Below are positions 34,016 through 46,644 of a DNA stretch of 64,000 nt, in pieces; the first letter of the stretch is position 1, and each line of letters opens with the position of its first letter. The translations under genes and the position numbers were made by a program. Location: contig NZ_JAPFGP010000010.1 in assembly GCF_026241155.1 (NCBI RefSeq), positions 163,114 to 227,113 on the forward strand, read 5' to 3'. The stretch comes from Paucibacter sp. PLA-PC-4 (lineage in GTDB: Bacteria > Pseudomonadota > Gammaproteobacteria > Burkholderiales > Burkholderiaceae_C). The notes below the pieces were generated by a model that had not been told where the DNA came from, ran no database searches, and saw nothing but the letters and a program-made list of their open reading frames with translations.

Positions 34016-34640
34016 GGCCGTAGCTCATCGCCACACTCCGCACCTATTGGCAGTTGATCGAGAAGCCGCCGCGGCTGTGCGGTCGTTGCCGGCGCATGCA
34101 ACTGCTCACCGGCGGCCAAGGTATCGAGCGACTCGTTCGCCTGAGCTGGGCGGACGTACGCGCCGACTCGATCACAATCCAGGACACCAAGGGCTGCCCC
34201 GGGGCGAGGCCCGGGAGCACACACCGCGCCCATCACCAGACCTGCCGTGCCTGACCTGCAGGGATTCGAGCGCGTTGGCGACTATGTCTTCTGCACAACA
34301 AAGGGCGTCAAGCCAATCTCAGCCACGGCCTTGTCGGGCTGGGCAGCGCAGGCTGTCGATGATGCGATTGAGGGGCTTTAGCTCAAACGCGTTCGATCGG
34401 GCGTGGGGCCTTGCTGGCCGCAAACCGCATTGGCCGCGAAATTCGCGGGCACATGCAAACAGCATGGGTCCACTGGCATCCAAGCTCGGAACTATGACGG
34501 ACTCGACTGCATGCTGCAGGAACGGGAGTCGCTCGATCAGCAGGCTCGCGAGTTGACTGCGGCTGCAAGCACATCCCAAGTCGGTGGGCAAACACACCAA
34601 AGGAACAGGTGGCGGTGCACAAGAGTAAGGCAGCAATGTT
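34016..34640 (+). pseudogene. Tyrosine recombinase (integrase) pseudogene
   Basis: Pieces of an integrase catalytic domain lie in order but in different frames. LLTGGQGIERLVRLSWADV and SITIQDTKGCPG come first (34099-34200). FERVGDYVFCTTKGVKPISATALSGWAQ follows (34263-34355). LLAANRIGREIRGHMQ and GSTGIQARNYDGLD come last (34410-34510). This is the usual order in phage-type integrases of Burkholderiales. The N-terminal arm-binding part is missing and at least two frameshifts are present. It marks a former mobile element next to the H-NS gene. Confidence 0.72.
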
Positions 34641-34757
34641 CCACCTACGTCCTGCAACGCCGACACCTGGTGTTCTGTCGGCGCCAAGCCCGTTGATTCC
34701 TTTCAGCGCTAGCCAACAACTAAACTAAGTGCCCCCATTGATACTTGGAGGCCACCA

Positions 34758-35162
34758 ATGCCGAAAACCGTCGAGCAGATCCGCCAGCAGATCGCAAAGC
34801 TACAACAGCAGGAGAAGGCGCTTCTCGACAAGGAAGTTAACGGTGTCGTCGCTCGCATACGGCAGGCCGTCGAGCACTACCGCCTGACGCCCGAGCAAAT
34901 TTTTGGGGTGCATGCAAAGCGCATGTCGACGCCGGCGGTAGCTCAAGCCAAGACTGAGCAACGTGCTCGCAAGAGTGGCGCCGCGAAGGCAGACAACCCT
35001 CGGACTAAGACTGCGACGGCTCCCAAGGGAGTAAAGGTGGCGGCGAAGTTCAGGGACAATGCCGGCAACACTTGGTCCGGTCGAGGCAGCCAGCCGCGTT
35101 GGCTACGGGCTGCGCTGGAATCAGGCGCAAAACTCGACGACTTCGCAATTACCGAAGCTTGA
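34758..35162 (+). CDS. H-NS family nucleoid protein
   Basis: A 134-residue H-NS homologue with an N-terminal coiled coil for oligomerisation (VEQIRQQIAKLQQQEKALLDKEV), a basic linker and the C-terminal DNA-binding fold NAGNTWSGRGSQPRWLRAAL, containing the betaproteobacterial form of the minor-groove motif. GGAGG sits six bases ahead of the ATG. Carried next to an integrase relic and two effector-like genes, it may silence this island (inference). Confidence 0.9.
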   Translation: MPKTVEQIRQQIAKLQQQEKALLDKEVNGVVARIRQAVEHYRLTPEQIFGVHAKRMSTPAVAQAKTEQRARKSGAAKADNPRTKTATAPKGVKVAAKFRDNAGNTWSGRGSQPRWLRAALESGAKLDDFAITEA

Positions 35163-35385
35163 GGGCTGGCCTGCTGGCGCGCATGCCCGGCGCTGAGTTT
35201 CACGGTGCCACGAGCACCGCAGCGCCCAAGCACCGCCACACAGCATCCAGAAGCTCCTGAAATGGAAGTCATTGGGCTCGCTGCCGCCAAACGATCAGTT
35301 TCGGTCGGTCTTTTCTTTCGATATCGGTGTGCCGCATCGGCATAGTCTCCTTGCTGGATCGACCCTATCCAAGAAGGTGACTTTT

Positions 35386-36000
35386 ATGACAAGCATTTCA
35401 GGGAGAGTGGACACCCCGCCAGTTCTCATCCGCGCTGCCGCAAGCAACAACCCATCGGGTGGCCGACCTGCCGCTGGGCAAGGCGACTCGCGGGACCTCG
35501 CTACAAGCACAAGCTATGACGTCTCGCTATCGAATGCCTCAAATTGGAAGCCGCCAGACGTTTACGCGGCTCCAAAGAGCGGCACTGGTGCATTCATGGC
35601 CTTTAACTACTGGTCCTCTGGGGAGACTACCAGCGTCGGCATCGCTTCAGGGCCAACCCGTCTGGAGTACAACGTCTACCGACCCGACGGCATTGCCATC
35701 GATGGAGCAACCCATCCCTACACGGTTTCGTCGACGGGCGAACCACTGACAGATGATCTCAAGCGAAAGCTAGATGCCATTGTTCAAGGCGTGACCCGGC
35801 AGCGCATCGAGATCTACAAGGCTGGAAAGGATGCGGGCTTGTCGGTCTCGGAGATTCGGGAAAGTCTCATCTCCTTCGACAAATCACTTTCTCAGTCCTA
35901 CCGCGCACTGGTGGGCACCTCGTACATGACGGATCCATCAACTCGCTATGTCAATCCCACACACACCGAGTTGATGGGTGGCCCCAGGCAGTCGGAGTAA
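35386..36000 (+). CDS. Orphan protein with effector-like disordered N-terminus
   Basis: A 204-residue protein. The first 45 residues (MTSISGRVDTPPVLIRAAA...) are rich in Ser, Thr, Pro, Gly and Asp and predicted disordered. A globular part follows, with FMAFNYWSSGETTSVGIASGPTRLEYNVYRPDG and a helical C-terminus (LKRKLDAIVQGVTRQRIEIYKAG). No family is recognised and no signal peptide or membrane segment is seen. AAGAAGG precedes the ATG. Composition and codon use look less GC-biased than in the core genes. It may be a secreted effector or a partner of the deaminase gene at 36244; both are inference. Confidence 0.55.
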   Translation: MTSISGRVDTPPVLIRAAASNNPSGGRPAAGQGDSRDLATSTSYDVSLSNASNWKPPDVYAAPKSGTGAFMAFNYWSSGETTSVGIASGPTRLEYNVYRPDGIAIDGATHPYTVSSTGEPLTDDLKRKLDAIVQGVTRQRIEIYKAGKDAGLSVSEIRESLISFDKSLSQSYRALVGTSYMTDPSTRYVNPTHTELMGGPRQSE

Positions 36001-36243
36001 GCAGAACGGCCGTCCACATGCATGGCACGACGGCGAGTTGGGCTAATTCGCCACTTCGGTGTTCAAAGCTAGGCCTGGGCAGAGGATCGTTTGGGGATCG
36101 CAACTCTGCTGCGACTTTGCCTCGGCAGCGCCGCATTCAGAGACCTTTCCGCACGGCATGATCGACCCGATGTTGTCGCCGGCATGTAGCCGTCCAGTCG
36201 GGACGTCTTGTCTAGCCCTGAATTCCAGGCCCAGTGCGTTGCT

Positions 36244-37332
36244 TCAGGAGTCCACGCCGGATCCCGGCATGGCTTCACCGTTGCGGCGGGCCTTCCTCCG
36301 CATTTGACCGCGACCCATACCCTTGCTGGGTCGGCTGGGCTCACCAGTGCCGCCGGAACTGCCGCCGACATCGGTGCGCGACTGCCCGCTCCCTTTAGCT
36401 CTGGCAAGATCATCCGCAGTGCCGCGGGCCTGGGATTCGAGCTCGACCTCAGAATCGGAATCGTCGGGAAATTGGTTGGCGGTCGATGTGAACCGTGCCC
36501 TGGGCTCAATTTGACCTGAAGTCGGATGCTGCCATCCCGGAAACCGCTCTCCATGCGTCCCACGGATATCCATCGACCGTTTGAGTTCGACCGCATAGTC
36601 CGAGCAGTCTCCGCAAGACAACTTGCTGACTCCGATCAATCCCGGAACGCTCTCAGCTAGCAGTGCGCTTTCGCCATGGACGGCGCCTCGGTTGACCGCT
36701 ATCGTATGGTCAACATACTGAACCGGATTGCCATTGAAGACTTGCGCCAGTTGCGCGCGAAACTCCTTTCCGCCGACCTTGCCGTCATCGACCCCACGGA
36801 AAGTATTTCGCAGCTTGGCATAGTCCTTCTCTAGACGTTCCTGCGCACGATCCTTAGGTTTAAAGCCGCTGGATGGTGCGGTCCTACAAGCAGCATCGTG
36901 TGGAGTCATCTCGCCTTTCAGCGTCTTGCGCAGCACCTCCAAACGCTCAGCATCAACCGCCTTCTGGCGATCACTCGTGGCGTTGTGCGCGATGGCCAAC
37001 GGATACTCGTCTTGCGCGGTGAAACCCACGGCTGTCACCACAGGGTTCGGGAATGATCTGTCGGTGTTGTACTCCCCGGGCATGGATGAGTGCAAGGTAC
37101 GTGCCAAACTGTCCATTCGACGCATCGAAAGACTGCTGCTTCCCGTGCTCTCCGATCGTGGCAGCACGTTGCGGGTGGCAGCAAGTTCGGATGGCGGACC
37201 GTCGATCTGACGCGGACGCGTCTGAGACGGCCGCCCGCGCGGCGCGTTGGCGGCAGGCAGGGCGTTGGAGCCCCCAGCCTGGGAGGCCGGAAGAGGCACC
37301 GACGATCGCGAGATTTTGCGGTTATTTGGCAT
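36244..37332 (-). CDS. Putative zinc-dependent deaminase effector/toxin (OTT_1508-like signature)
   Basis: A 362-residue protein. Residues 1-70 are disordered and rich in Ser, Pro, Arg and Ala (MPNNRKISRSSVPLPASQAGG), like type III or contact-dependent effectors. A helical middle follows. At 219-270 stands a cytidine-deaminase-fold signature: H219-G-E221 (zinc His and proton-shuttling Glu), SKLSC240-G-D-C243 (zinc Cys pair), then RGTHGERFPGW. From memory, the SK-C-x2-C block followed by RGTHG and W is characteristic of OTT_1508-like deaminases. The C-terminus is disordered, basic and Gly/Arg-rich. The target, nucleic acid base or other, is unknown. No adjacent immunity gene is obvious, which may point to a eukaryotic target. 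Confidence 0.65.
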   Translation of the reverse strand: MPNNRKISRSSVPLPASQAGGSNALPAANAPRGRPSQTRPRQIDGPPSELAATRNVLPRSESTGSSSLSMRRMDSLARTLHSSMPGEYNTDRSFPNPVVTAVGFTAQDEYPLAIAHNATSDRQKAVDAERLEVLRKTLKGEMTPHDAACRTAPSSGFKPKDRAQERLEKDYAKLRNTFRGVDDGKVGGKEFRAQLAQVFNGNPVQYVDHTIAVNRGAVHGESALLAESVPGLIGVSKLSCGDCSDYAVELKRSMDIRGTHGERFPGWQHPTSGQIEPRARFTSTANQFPDDSDSEVELESQARGTADDLARAKGSGQSRTDVGGSSGGTGEPSRPSKGMGRGQMRRKARRNGEAMPGSGVDS

Positions 37333-37959
37333 GATGATCTTAGATCGGAGAGAAGAGGGAGCCGTGCGGCGGCGGTCGCTCTGGAAGCCAGTTTTCCTTG
37401 ACGGCGAAGCGCATGTTCACCAACGCGCATTGGCCAAGGTTTGCGAAATCAATACTGACGCTCCGGCCTCGGACCACTTCGGGATTGAGCGAACTTGCGT
37501 TCATCGGCGCGAAGGACACTGGTCCTCGCAGAAGCCGCATCGCCTGTCAGGCCGTCAAACGCCAAGACAGGCTGGGCGCACAACAGCCAAATTTCGCTGT
37601 ACACCGACACTTGGCCATCAAGCATGAACAGGCCCGGACCCGGCGGTCAATTCAAACTGCAGTCCACCGCCTTCGCGAGCGCGCTATCGCCACGGCAACC
37701 TGGGATCTTCCGATGCGCAACAAGCCATGACAACCTGTGCATTGAACTCGGCACTGTGGATTGAGCAGCTGGCTTCTATCGCCTGCCTACTCCGCAGTCG
37801 ACTGGGTCTGCACCAGTTCACCGGGCCCTTCAAGGGGTCTTGGCTGGTCGCCTACTTTCGACCACCAAGATGCAGCCTTTGCCTTCAGCACGCTCGCGAA
37901 TGCCGATCGCTCCGGGCTACTGACCCCCAGAAGGTTTCGTCAAGGTCCCTGCAGGTGAT
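37333..37959. other. Gene-poor stretch between the deaminase gene and the di-heme lipoprotein gene
   Basis: Only short overlapping frames on both strands, none with a ribosome site, family motif or consistent coding pattern. It contains the upstream region of the deaminase gene. No insertion-sequence ends or terminator were recognised. Confidence 0.5.
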
Positions 37960-41277
<3,318 letters not shown>

Positions 41278-41498
41278 GAAGATGCTCCGCTTGAAATGGC
41301 CCGCGCGCTGCCGCGCAAATATCGCAAGTTATTGGAACTATCAGGAGCTTTTGACCAACTGAGTTGTTAGTTTCTTTTACTAACAATCTCCTAACGATGT
41401 TCAAAGAGGGCCTTCATCGAAAGCCCTACGCTTCTGTCAGGCCGACCTTTAGTTCCGCACAAAGTTAGTGGCTCTCGGTAGCCTGAAGTGATGCTCCA

Positions 41499-42236
41499 TC
41501 ACCCCTTTAGCCGGCGTCGATACCCTGCGATCAGAAGCAAGCCGGCAACCATGCTGGCCAGCGTGCCAGGCTCGGGTACTGCCGAGATCGATATGTTGTC
41601 AATCGTGACGTCAACATAGGCATCACCGTAAAACATGCCGGGGACAGACGTTGTGATCCGGACTTCATCAACATTCTTGAGTAGATCCGTGAACGTGACG
41701 CCGTCTGGCAGAACACTGCCGTGCTCAGAGGAGAAGCCGGACCAGCCTGTCGGCAGCGCTGCGGAAGATGTGTCGCTGATCGTTGCACTGAAGTGTTGCC
41801 ACCCCTTGTCGGCACCTGTTGTGCCAACATTGAAAAAGACACTTGAGAACGTCTCGTCGGCGTTGATGCTGCGCAGTTCAACCACAACGTCCCGCGTCAC
41901 TTCCTGTCCATTGAACAGGTAGACAAACGACTCGGTGTGGAGGTCAAAGCTGAAGTTGACACTCCCTACCTTTGTTAGATCACCGGTCACCGCGCTCGAT
42001 GTATTGACCCAGGTTGCGTCCCAGATCACAGGAAGCTGGCTGTGAAGCGCCGCCCCACCGTCTTTTCCCGCATTGGGATCGACCCAGGTCCGCCAGCCGT
42101 TCTCCGGATCATTTTCAGGCGCTTGGATTCGCCAGTCTCCCGTGCCGCTGTTGAAGTCCACCTTTGGCGCGCCTGTAAATCCGTGTGCAGTGAGCGATAG
42201 CAGCGCTGAGAGCGCTAGTGCAGTTGCTTTTCTCAT
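41499..42236 (-). CDS. PEP-CTERM sorted exoprotein
   Basis: A 245-residue exported protein: Sec signal at the N-terminus (ALALSALLSLTAHGF), a beta-rich body resembling laminin/choice-of-anchor domains (VNFSFDLHTESFVYLFNGQEV, YVDVTIDNISISAV) and the full C-terminal sorting signal VPEPGTLASMVAGLLLIAGYRRR, that is VPEP motif, hydrophobic helix and Arg cluster. Such proteins are cut by exosortase and sent to the extracellular matrix. Exosortase is not in this window. It is divergent from the winged-helix/TPR regulator 44 bases away. Confidence 0.9.
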   Translation of the reverse strand: MRKATALALSALLSLTAHGFTGAPKVDFNSGTGDWRIQAPENDPENGWRTWVDPNAGKDGGAALHSQLPVIWDATWVNTSSAVTGDLTKVGSVNFSFDLHTESFVYLFNGQEVTRDVVVELRSINADETFSSVFFNVGTTGADKGWQHFSATISDTSSAALPTGWSGFSSEHGSVLPDGVTFTDLLKNVDEVRITTSVPGMFYGDAYVDVTIDNISISAVPEPGTLASMVAGLLLIAGYRRRLKG

Positions 42237-42280
42237 GAGCTTTATCCCGGTTTGATGAAAACGAATGGGAAGACAATGCT

Positions 42281-43606
42281 ATGGAGGAAGCAACTACAGA
42301 ACTTGACAGGAACATAACGATGAATCGCGGAGAAGCATCCTCTCCCGTACTTACAGAAATAAGCCTCGACCGAGATGGCATGCCGTGGGTGAATGGCAGA
42401 CTTCTGAAGGTCTCGCGCCAGGAGCGGTTGGTGCTCGTGATGTTGGTCGAACGGCAGCCAGGCGTGGTTTCAAAGGACGATTTCTCCGCACGCGTGTGGG
42501 CGAATCAAGCCATGTCCGATGAGGGCTTGGCCATGTGCATCAGTCGCCTGAGGCGGGCGTTGCGGCCTCATGGCTGGGACATTGCAGCCGAGTACGGGGT
42601 GGGCTACCGATTGCGTCGCGATGGCCGTTCATCAGCTGAGAATGGAAGCACCGATGACAGCCATCCTGGCTATGAGCACGCCAGAAAGCTCCTTGAACAA
42701 CGCAGCCCTGCTGCGGTGGGCGTTGCACTTAGATTGCTCCGTGAGGTGGTGACCAAGGACCAGGCCCACGGTGCAGCGCGAATTGCCCTTGCGGATGCGC
42801 TGGCCATTGCCATAGGCTGGGGCCAGACCTCAACACCTGACGCCGTGAGTGAGGGCCTGGCGGCCCTTGGGCAGATCGAAGATCCAGGACTGTTTTCCGC
42901 CGCTGAAGCGGCACGCGGCGCGCTGCTTGACCTGGCCTGGCGATTCGACGACGCTGCAGTGTGTTTCGAAAGATCACTGCATGCCGAGCATTCAGATACG
43001 CGGTCCTTGCTTGCTTACAGTCGCCATCAGCTCTACATGAATCAAGCAGTCAGTGCTGTTGAAACTCTAAGAAGAATCAGACGGCTTTCTCCACATGCAT
43101 TGGCGCCGCGAATGGTTTTGTCCCGCGCACTGGTGCTTTGCGATCGAGGTGACGAAGCCGTTGCTGAGATAGCGTCAGCCAGCCAGGACCATCCTGGCGA
43201 TCTAGCAGTGACCGCTTTCGAGCTGGCGATTCAGGCAGTTGTAAATCCCCGACCCGAGCTTCGATCTACCGCGATTCGCATGACCGAAGGCGCGCACACC
43301 CCGACTTTCGTGTGGAGTGTTTCGTCCTTTGTATTGGCGCGGTTGCAGGAAAGAGAGACCGCCCTCGACATCATTGATTCCGTGCTGCTGTGTTCGAGGA
43401 CGACAACTGGCGAGGCAGCGCTGTACGCGGCCCCTCTTGCAGAGCTGGGGTACCGGGACCGCGCAGCCGCCTTGCTGGAAGCAGCATTCAACGAACGTTG
43501 TGGAATGCTGGCCATGATCCTGCGGGACCCTGGCAACACGTTCTGGCTTTCTCATGATCGCCGAGGGAGCGCGCTGCTTGCCGGTGTGTTTGGTCCTCGA
43601 CGCTAG
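42281..43606 (+). CDS. Winged-helix (Trans_reg_C) regulator with TPR domain
   Basis: A 441-residue protein. An OmpR-type winged helix fills the N-terminus (LKVSRQERLVLVMLVERQPGVVSKDDFSARVWANQAMSDEGL, CISRLRRALRPHG, AEYGVGYRLRRDG), with no receiver domain. The rest is TPR-like helix pairs (AVGVALRLLREVVTKDQAHGAARIALADAL and others). This is a HilA/CadC-like layout without a membrane helix. An internal ATG at 42320 could also serve as start. It is divergent from the PEP-CTERM gene and is the likely regulator of that gene or of the di-heme lipoprotein. Confidence 0.87.
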   Translation: MEEATTELDRNITMNRGEASSPVLTEISLDRDGMPWVNGRLLKVSRQERLVLVMLVERQPGVVSKDDFSARVWANQAMSDEGLAMCISRLRRALRPHGWDIAAEYGVGYRLRRDGRSSAENGSTDDSHPGYEHARKLLEQRSPAAVGVALRLLREVVTKDQAHGAARIALADALAIAIGWGQTSTPDAVSEGLAALGQIEDPGLFSAAEAARGALLDLAWRFDDAAVCFERSLHAEHSDTRSLLAYSRHQLYMNQAVSAVETLRRIRRLSPHALAPRMVLSRALVLCDRGDEAVAEIASASQDHPGDLAVTAFELAIQAVVNPRPELRSTAIRMTEGAHTPTFVWSVSSFVLARLQERETALDIIDSVLLCSRTTTGEAALYAAPLAELGYRDRAAALLEAAFNERCGMLAMILRDPGNTFWLSHDRRGSALLAGVFGPRR

Positions 43607-43783
43607 CGCTCCTCTGCGCAGGTCAACGAACCTGTCATGCCGGCTCTCAAAGGGATCTTCCAGGTCCGACACACTTTGCACTCGAGCACAGTCGCCAGAC
43701 CGTCCCGAAGCGCAAAGAGCTTGCCGTGTCGGGCCGGCTAAGCGCGATGGTCGATGAGATGGCCCGTCTGACCCAGAGGCAGC

Positions 43784-44014
43784 TTGACTCGTGCGGCCAT
43801 CTGGCAGTTGGGGTCGTCCGGCGACACAGTAGCGAGCGCATGCATCTGGCTAGCGGCGTCGACGGCGGCCCATGCGCCGGCTCTGGGCATTGTGGGTGGA
43901 ATGGCTATGGCCACGGTGGCCCGCAGCACGCTGGGCCGCAATGGGCATTTCTGGCCGCGGTTGATGCGTCATCGTCGAGGGCCGGCCGGGCTTGGCAACC
44001 TGCTCTGGCCATGA
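43784..44014 (+). pseudogene. Possible NnrS-family remnant
   Basis: One frame reads WLAASTAAHAPALGIVGGMAMATVARSTLGRNGHFWPR. This resembles the conserved helix end of NnrS heme-copper membrane proteins (alHaLtvGxxGxMxLAxxxRxxLGHTGR). Nothing before or after continues the protein, and the surrounding 43607-44050 holds no other gene. The match is short, so the call is tentative. Confidence 0.35.
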
Positions 44015-44050
44015 GAGACAGGCTCGTGAACACCCTGCCCAACCCGATTC

Positions 44051-44083
44051 GCAACGTTTTACAAGGCTTGACTCGCTTTGCGG
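44051..44083 (+). promoter_or_regulatory. Upstream element shared with the paralogous regulator at 48177
   Basis: A 33-base stretch starting GCAACG and containing ACAAGGCTTGACTCGC matches 27 of 33 positions of 48055-48087. Both lie 63-89 bases ahead of the paralogous regulator genes, so they are probably the conserved promoter or operator. Confidence 0.55.
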
Positions 44084-44146
44084 TCTCCGCGCAGCCAAGA
44101 TGATTGCCAACGCTCTCATCGAGACGTCTTGCTAAAGGAGATTGCC

Positions 44147-44875
44147 TTGAAGCCGCAAATCAATGTCCTCATCTGCCACGCGGATCCTGTCACGGTGGCG
44201 GGCCTGTCCGCCATTCTGAGCGCTGACCACGAAATCCAGTCCAGCGCCACAGACTCCAGTGGGCATGCCGGCCATCGCGTCGATATCCTGATTTCGGACT
44301 ACACGGGCGGTATGGCCGCTCTTGCCGGGCAGCGGGCCTGCAGCGGCGGCATGAGCAGCAGCCCCCGGCCCCGCGTGCTGATCTTCAGTTCCCGGTACCG
44401 GGAACAGGAGGTGCGGCAGGCCATGGGCTTGGGCGCTTATGGCTATCTCGCTCAGGGCTGCTCGGCCGACGAGATTGTGACCGCCATGCACACAGTCCAT
44501 CGTGGCAGCCGCTACCTCAGCCCCCGGATCGCCCAGCGCATCGCTGATAGCTTGGCGCAAGCCAGCCTGACGAGGCGCGAGTCCGACGTCCTGCAGTTGA
44601 TGGCCGGTGGTTTGTGCAATAAGTCGATCGCCCGCGAGCTGGGCATGGCCGTCAGCACGGTCAAGGCGCATGTCACGGCCATTCTTGAGAAGCTACAGGC
44701 CTCAAGCCGCACCCATGCAGCCTCGATTGCGGTTCAGCGGGGCTTGGTAGCGGATCCGGGGCCATCGTCGAGCAACACCTCACGACCAAGCCTGCACGAG
44801 CCGCTGCCCTTGGCCGCCCCATCGGGCCCGGCGTCGCAACGCTGGTTGAACATGGCCATAGCGGGCGAGGAATGA
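44147..44875 (+). CDS. Atypical NarL-type response regulator (paralogue 1)
   Basis: A 242-residue protein. The start is a TTG at 44147 because AAAGGAG lies six bases upstream and no ATG fits. The receiver is degenerate: CHADP replaces the usual acidic pair, the phospho-Asp remains in LISDYTGGM (about 51), and the invariant Lys is Gln (GYLAQGC, about 103). The LuxR helix-turn-helix is intact (LTRRESDVLQLMAGGLCNKSIARELGMAVSTVKAHVTAILEKL). It closely resembles the regulator at 48177, especially the DYxGGM and GxYGYL/GIQGYL blocks. No kinase partner is intact nearby. Confidence 0.87.
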   Translation: MKPQINVLICHADPVTVAGLSAILSADHEIQSSATDSSGHAGHRVDILISDYTGGMAALAGQRACSGGMSSSPRPRVLIFSSRYREQEVRQAMGLGAYGYLAQGCSADEIVTAMHTVHRGSRYLSPRIAQRIADSLAQASLTRRESDVLQLMAGGLCNKSIARELGMAVSTVKAHVTAILEKLQASSRTHAASIAVQRGLVADPGPSSSNTSRPSLHEPLPLAAPSGPASQRWLNMAIAGEE

Positions 44876-45029
44876 GCTCAGCGGCCGTCGAACTCAAATA
44901 CAACCAGTTCGGGGATCGGCAAGCCATTGCCGACCAAACAGAAGTTGGCAAGCGCGCCCAGGCGGCACGGTAACGTAAGTTTGGTACACCAGCTGGTTGT
45001 CCACGCCATTGTGGATATTGCAAAGCACG

Positions 45030-45470
45030 ACTGCAAATGGCTGCGTCTTCGCACGCGCATTGGCAACTGGCACTCGCTCTCCATGCGCATGAGCCGATCA
45101 ACGAAGTCGGGCATGCTGGGTCGAGTCCTCAAGCAACTCATGCAAGCGCAGACAGTGCAGACCAAGATCGAAGCCTTGTCGCTGAACATCACCGTTTTGA
45201 AGGTGCCCCCTAGCGGCACCGATGCACCCGAGAAGAGCGGCCTACAGGCTCTGAATGCGACGAGATCCGCCCACTGACTATTGATGCCGGCATCAATCCC
45301 GTCGTGCCGTCGCTGCGCACGGGCATCAAGCCAAATGAGTACGACCACGAGATGCACATGAGTGGCAGCGAGGTTGAGCACCTGTTGCGCACGCTAAAGG
45401 GCTATCGCCGCATGTTCTCCAGATTCGACAAGTTCGACGTCATGTTCATCGCCTCATCTGCTGGGTCCAC
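45030..45470 (+). mobile_element. IS5-family transposase remnant
   Basis: Two collinear pieces of an IS5-type transposase are readable. RIGNWHSLSMRM, KSGMLGRVLKQLMQAQTVQTKIEALSLNITVLKVPPSGTDAPEKSG is one. PVVPSLRTGIKPNEYDHEMHMSGSEVEHLLRTLKGYRRMFSRFDKFDVMFIA is the other (each given here in sections of one continuous frame). The central DDE part between them is deleted and stops interrupt the join. Terminal inverted repeats were not found. The flanks 44876-45030 and 45470-45570 hold no gene. Confidence 0.65.
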
Positions 45471-45572
45471 ATCGCAGATGGCTTACGGAAGGGCTAACAG
45501 CCCCCCAGGTGAAGCATGGTGTCGAGAGCGTATGTAGAGAGAAGAAGAAAACGTCCCAACTATTGGGCAGGT

Positions 45573-45648
45573 GCCTCGCCAGCGGTTACGGATGAAGGTC
45601 CGACACCGTTGGCGAGGCAGGTTTCGGAGCGCCCGGCGGGCGCTCCGC
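45573..45648 (-). terminator. Two hairpins downstream of the hydrolase gene
   Basis: GGAGCGCCC-GGC-GGGCGCTCC lies about eight bases past the hydrolase stop. A second pair of arms, GCCTCGCCA (45573-45581) and TGGCGAGGC (45610-45618), follows. Neither is trailed by a good T-run, so factor-independent termination is likely but not certain. Confidence 0.5.
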
Positions 45649-45654
45649 TTGTCA

Positions 45655-46644
45655 TCACGATTGGATGAAGGCCAGCAGGTCAGCGTTGAGCTTGTCCTTG
45701 TGGGTATCAGCCAGGCCATGCGGCGCGCCGGGATAGACAACCAGCTTGGCGTTTTTGATCAACTTGGCTGCAGCCAGGGCGGCGGCGGCGATCGGAACGA
45801 TCTGGTCATCGTCGCCGTGCAGCACCAGCGTCGGGATGTCGAACTTCTTCAGGTCTTCGGTGAAGTCGGTCTCCGAGAAGGCCTTGATGCAGTCAAAGGT
45901 GGCCTTGTGGCTGGCCATCATCCCTTGCATCCAGAACGTGTCGACCAGGCCTTGCGAGAGCTTGGCGCCCGGACGATTGAAGCCGAAGAAGGGGCCGGAG
46001 GCGATGTCCTTGTAGAGCTGGGCACGGTTGGCGCGCTCGCCGGCGCGAATACCGTCGAACACCTCCATCGGCAAACCGCCGGGATTGGTGGCCGTCTTCA
46101 GCATCTGCGGCGGCACCGCCGAGATCAGGCCGGCCTTGGCGACGCGTTTCGTGCCGTGGCGCCCGATATAGCGGGCCACCTCGCCGCCGCCGGTCGAGAA
46201 GCCCAGCAGGGTTGCGCCCTTGATGTCCAGCTTGTCGAGCACCGCCGCCAGGTCGTCGGCATAGGTGTTCATTTCATGGCCGCCCCAGGGCTGGCTGGAA
46301 CGGCCGTGACCGCGGCGGTCATGGGCGATCACGCGGTAGCCGTGTTCGGCCAGGAAAAGCATCTGCGCTTCCCAGCTGTCCGAATTCAGCGGCCAGCCGT
46401 GGCTGAAGGTCACGACCTTGCCATCGCGAGGGCCCCAGTCCTTGTAATAGAGCTCGGTGCCGTCTTTGGTGGTGATGTAGCTGTTCATGGTCTTGGTTCC
46501 TTGGGAGTTTTTGGAGGCTGTGGTGGTGGCGTTGGCGTTCTGGGATTGGCCCAGTCCGACTGCTGCGACTGCGGCGGCGGCGCTGCCGACCAGCAGGCTG
46601 CGGCGCGAGGCACCAGGCGGCATGTTGCTGTTTTCTTCGGACAT
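45655..46644 (-). CDS. Tat-exported alpha/beta hydrolase (cofactor-free haloperoxidase/arylesterase type)
   Basis: A 329-residue protein with a twin-arginine signal ([18 protein letters not shown], residues 13-30), then a linker and a chloroperoxidase-like alpha/beta hydrolase of about 275 residues. It shows [11 protein letters not shown] (oxyanion region), nucleophile elbow [13 protein letters not shown], acid in [10 protein letters not shown] and the His in [10 protein letters not shown]. An internal ATG ([19 protein letters not shown]) matches the usual cytosolic start of homologues, so the Tat part is an N-terminal addition. It acts on esters or peracids in the periplasm. Confidence 0.9.
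   Translation of the reverse strand: MSEENSNMPPGASRRSLLVGSAAAAVAAVGLGQSQNANATTTASKNSQGTKTMNSYITTKDGTELYYKDWGPRDGKVVTFSHGWPLNSDSWEAQMLFLAEHGYRVIAHDRRGHGRSSQPWGGHEMNTYADDLAAVLDKLDIKGATLLGFSTGGGEVARYIGRHGTKRVAKAGLISAVPPQMLKTATNPGGLPMEVFDGIRAGERANRAQLYKDIASGPFFGFNRPGAKLSQGLVDTFWMQGMMASHKATFDCIKAFSETDFTEDLKKFDIPTLVLHGDDDQIVPIAAAALAAAKLIKNAKLVVYPGAPHGLADTHKDKLNADLLAFIQS

Noticed and set aside
35300..35321. TTCGG and TTCGA upstream of the effector-like gene, as a possible PIP/hrpII box
   Set aside because: The spacing is 12-13 bases, not the 15-16 required, and no well-placed -10 follows. Type III control is not supported by the promoter.
37404..37447. TTCGC copies on the minus strand ahead of the deaminase gene
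   Set aside because: They are 34 bases apart, too far for a PIP box.
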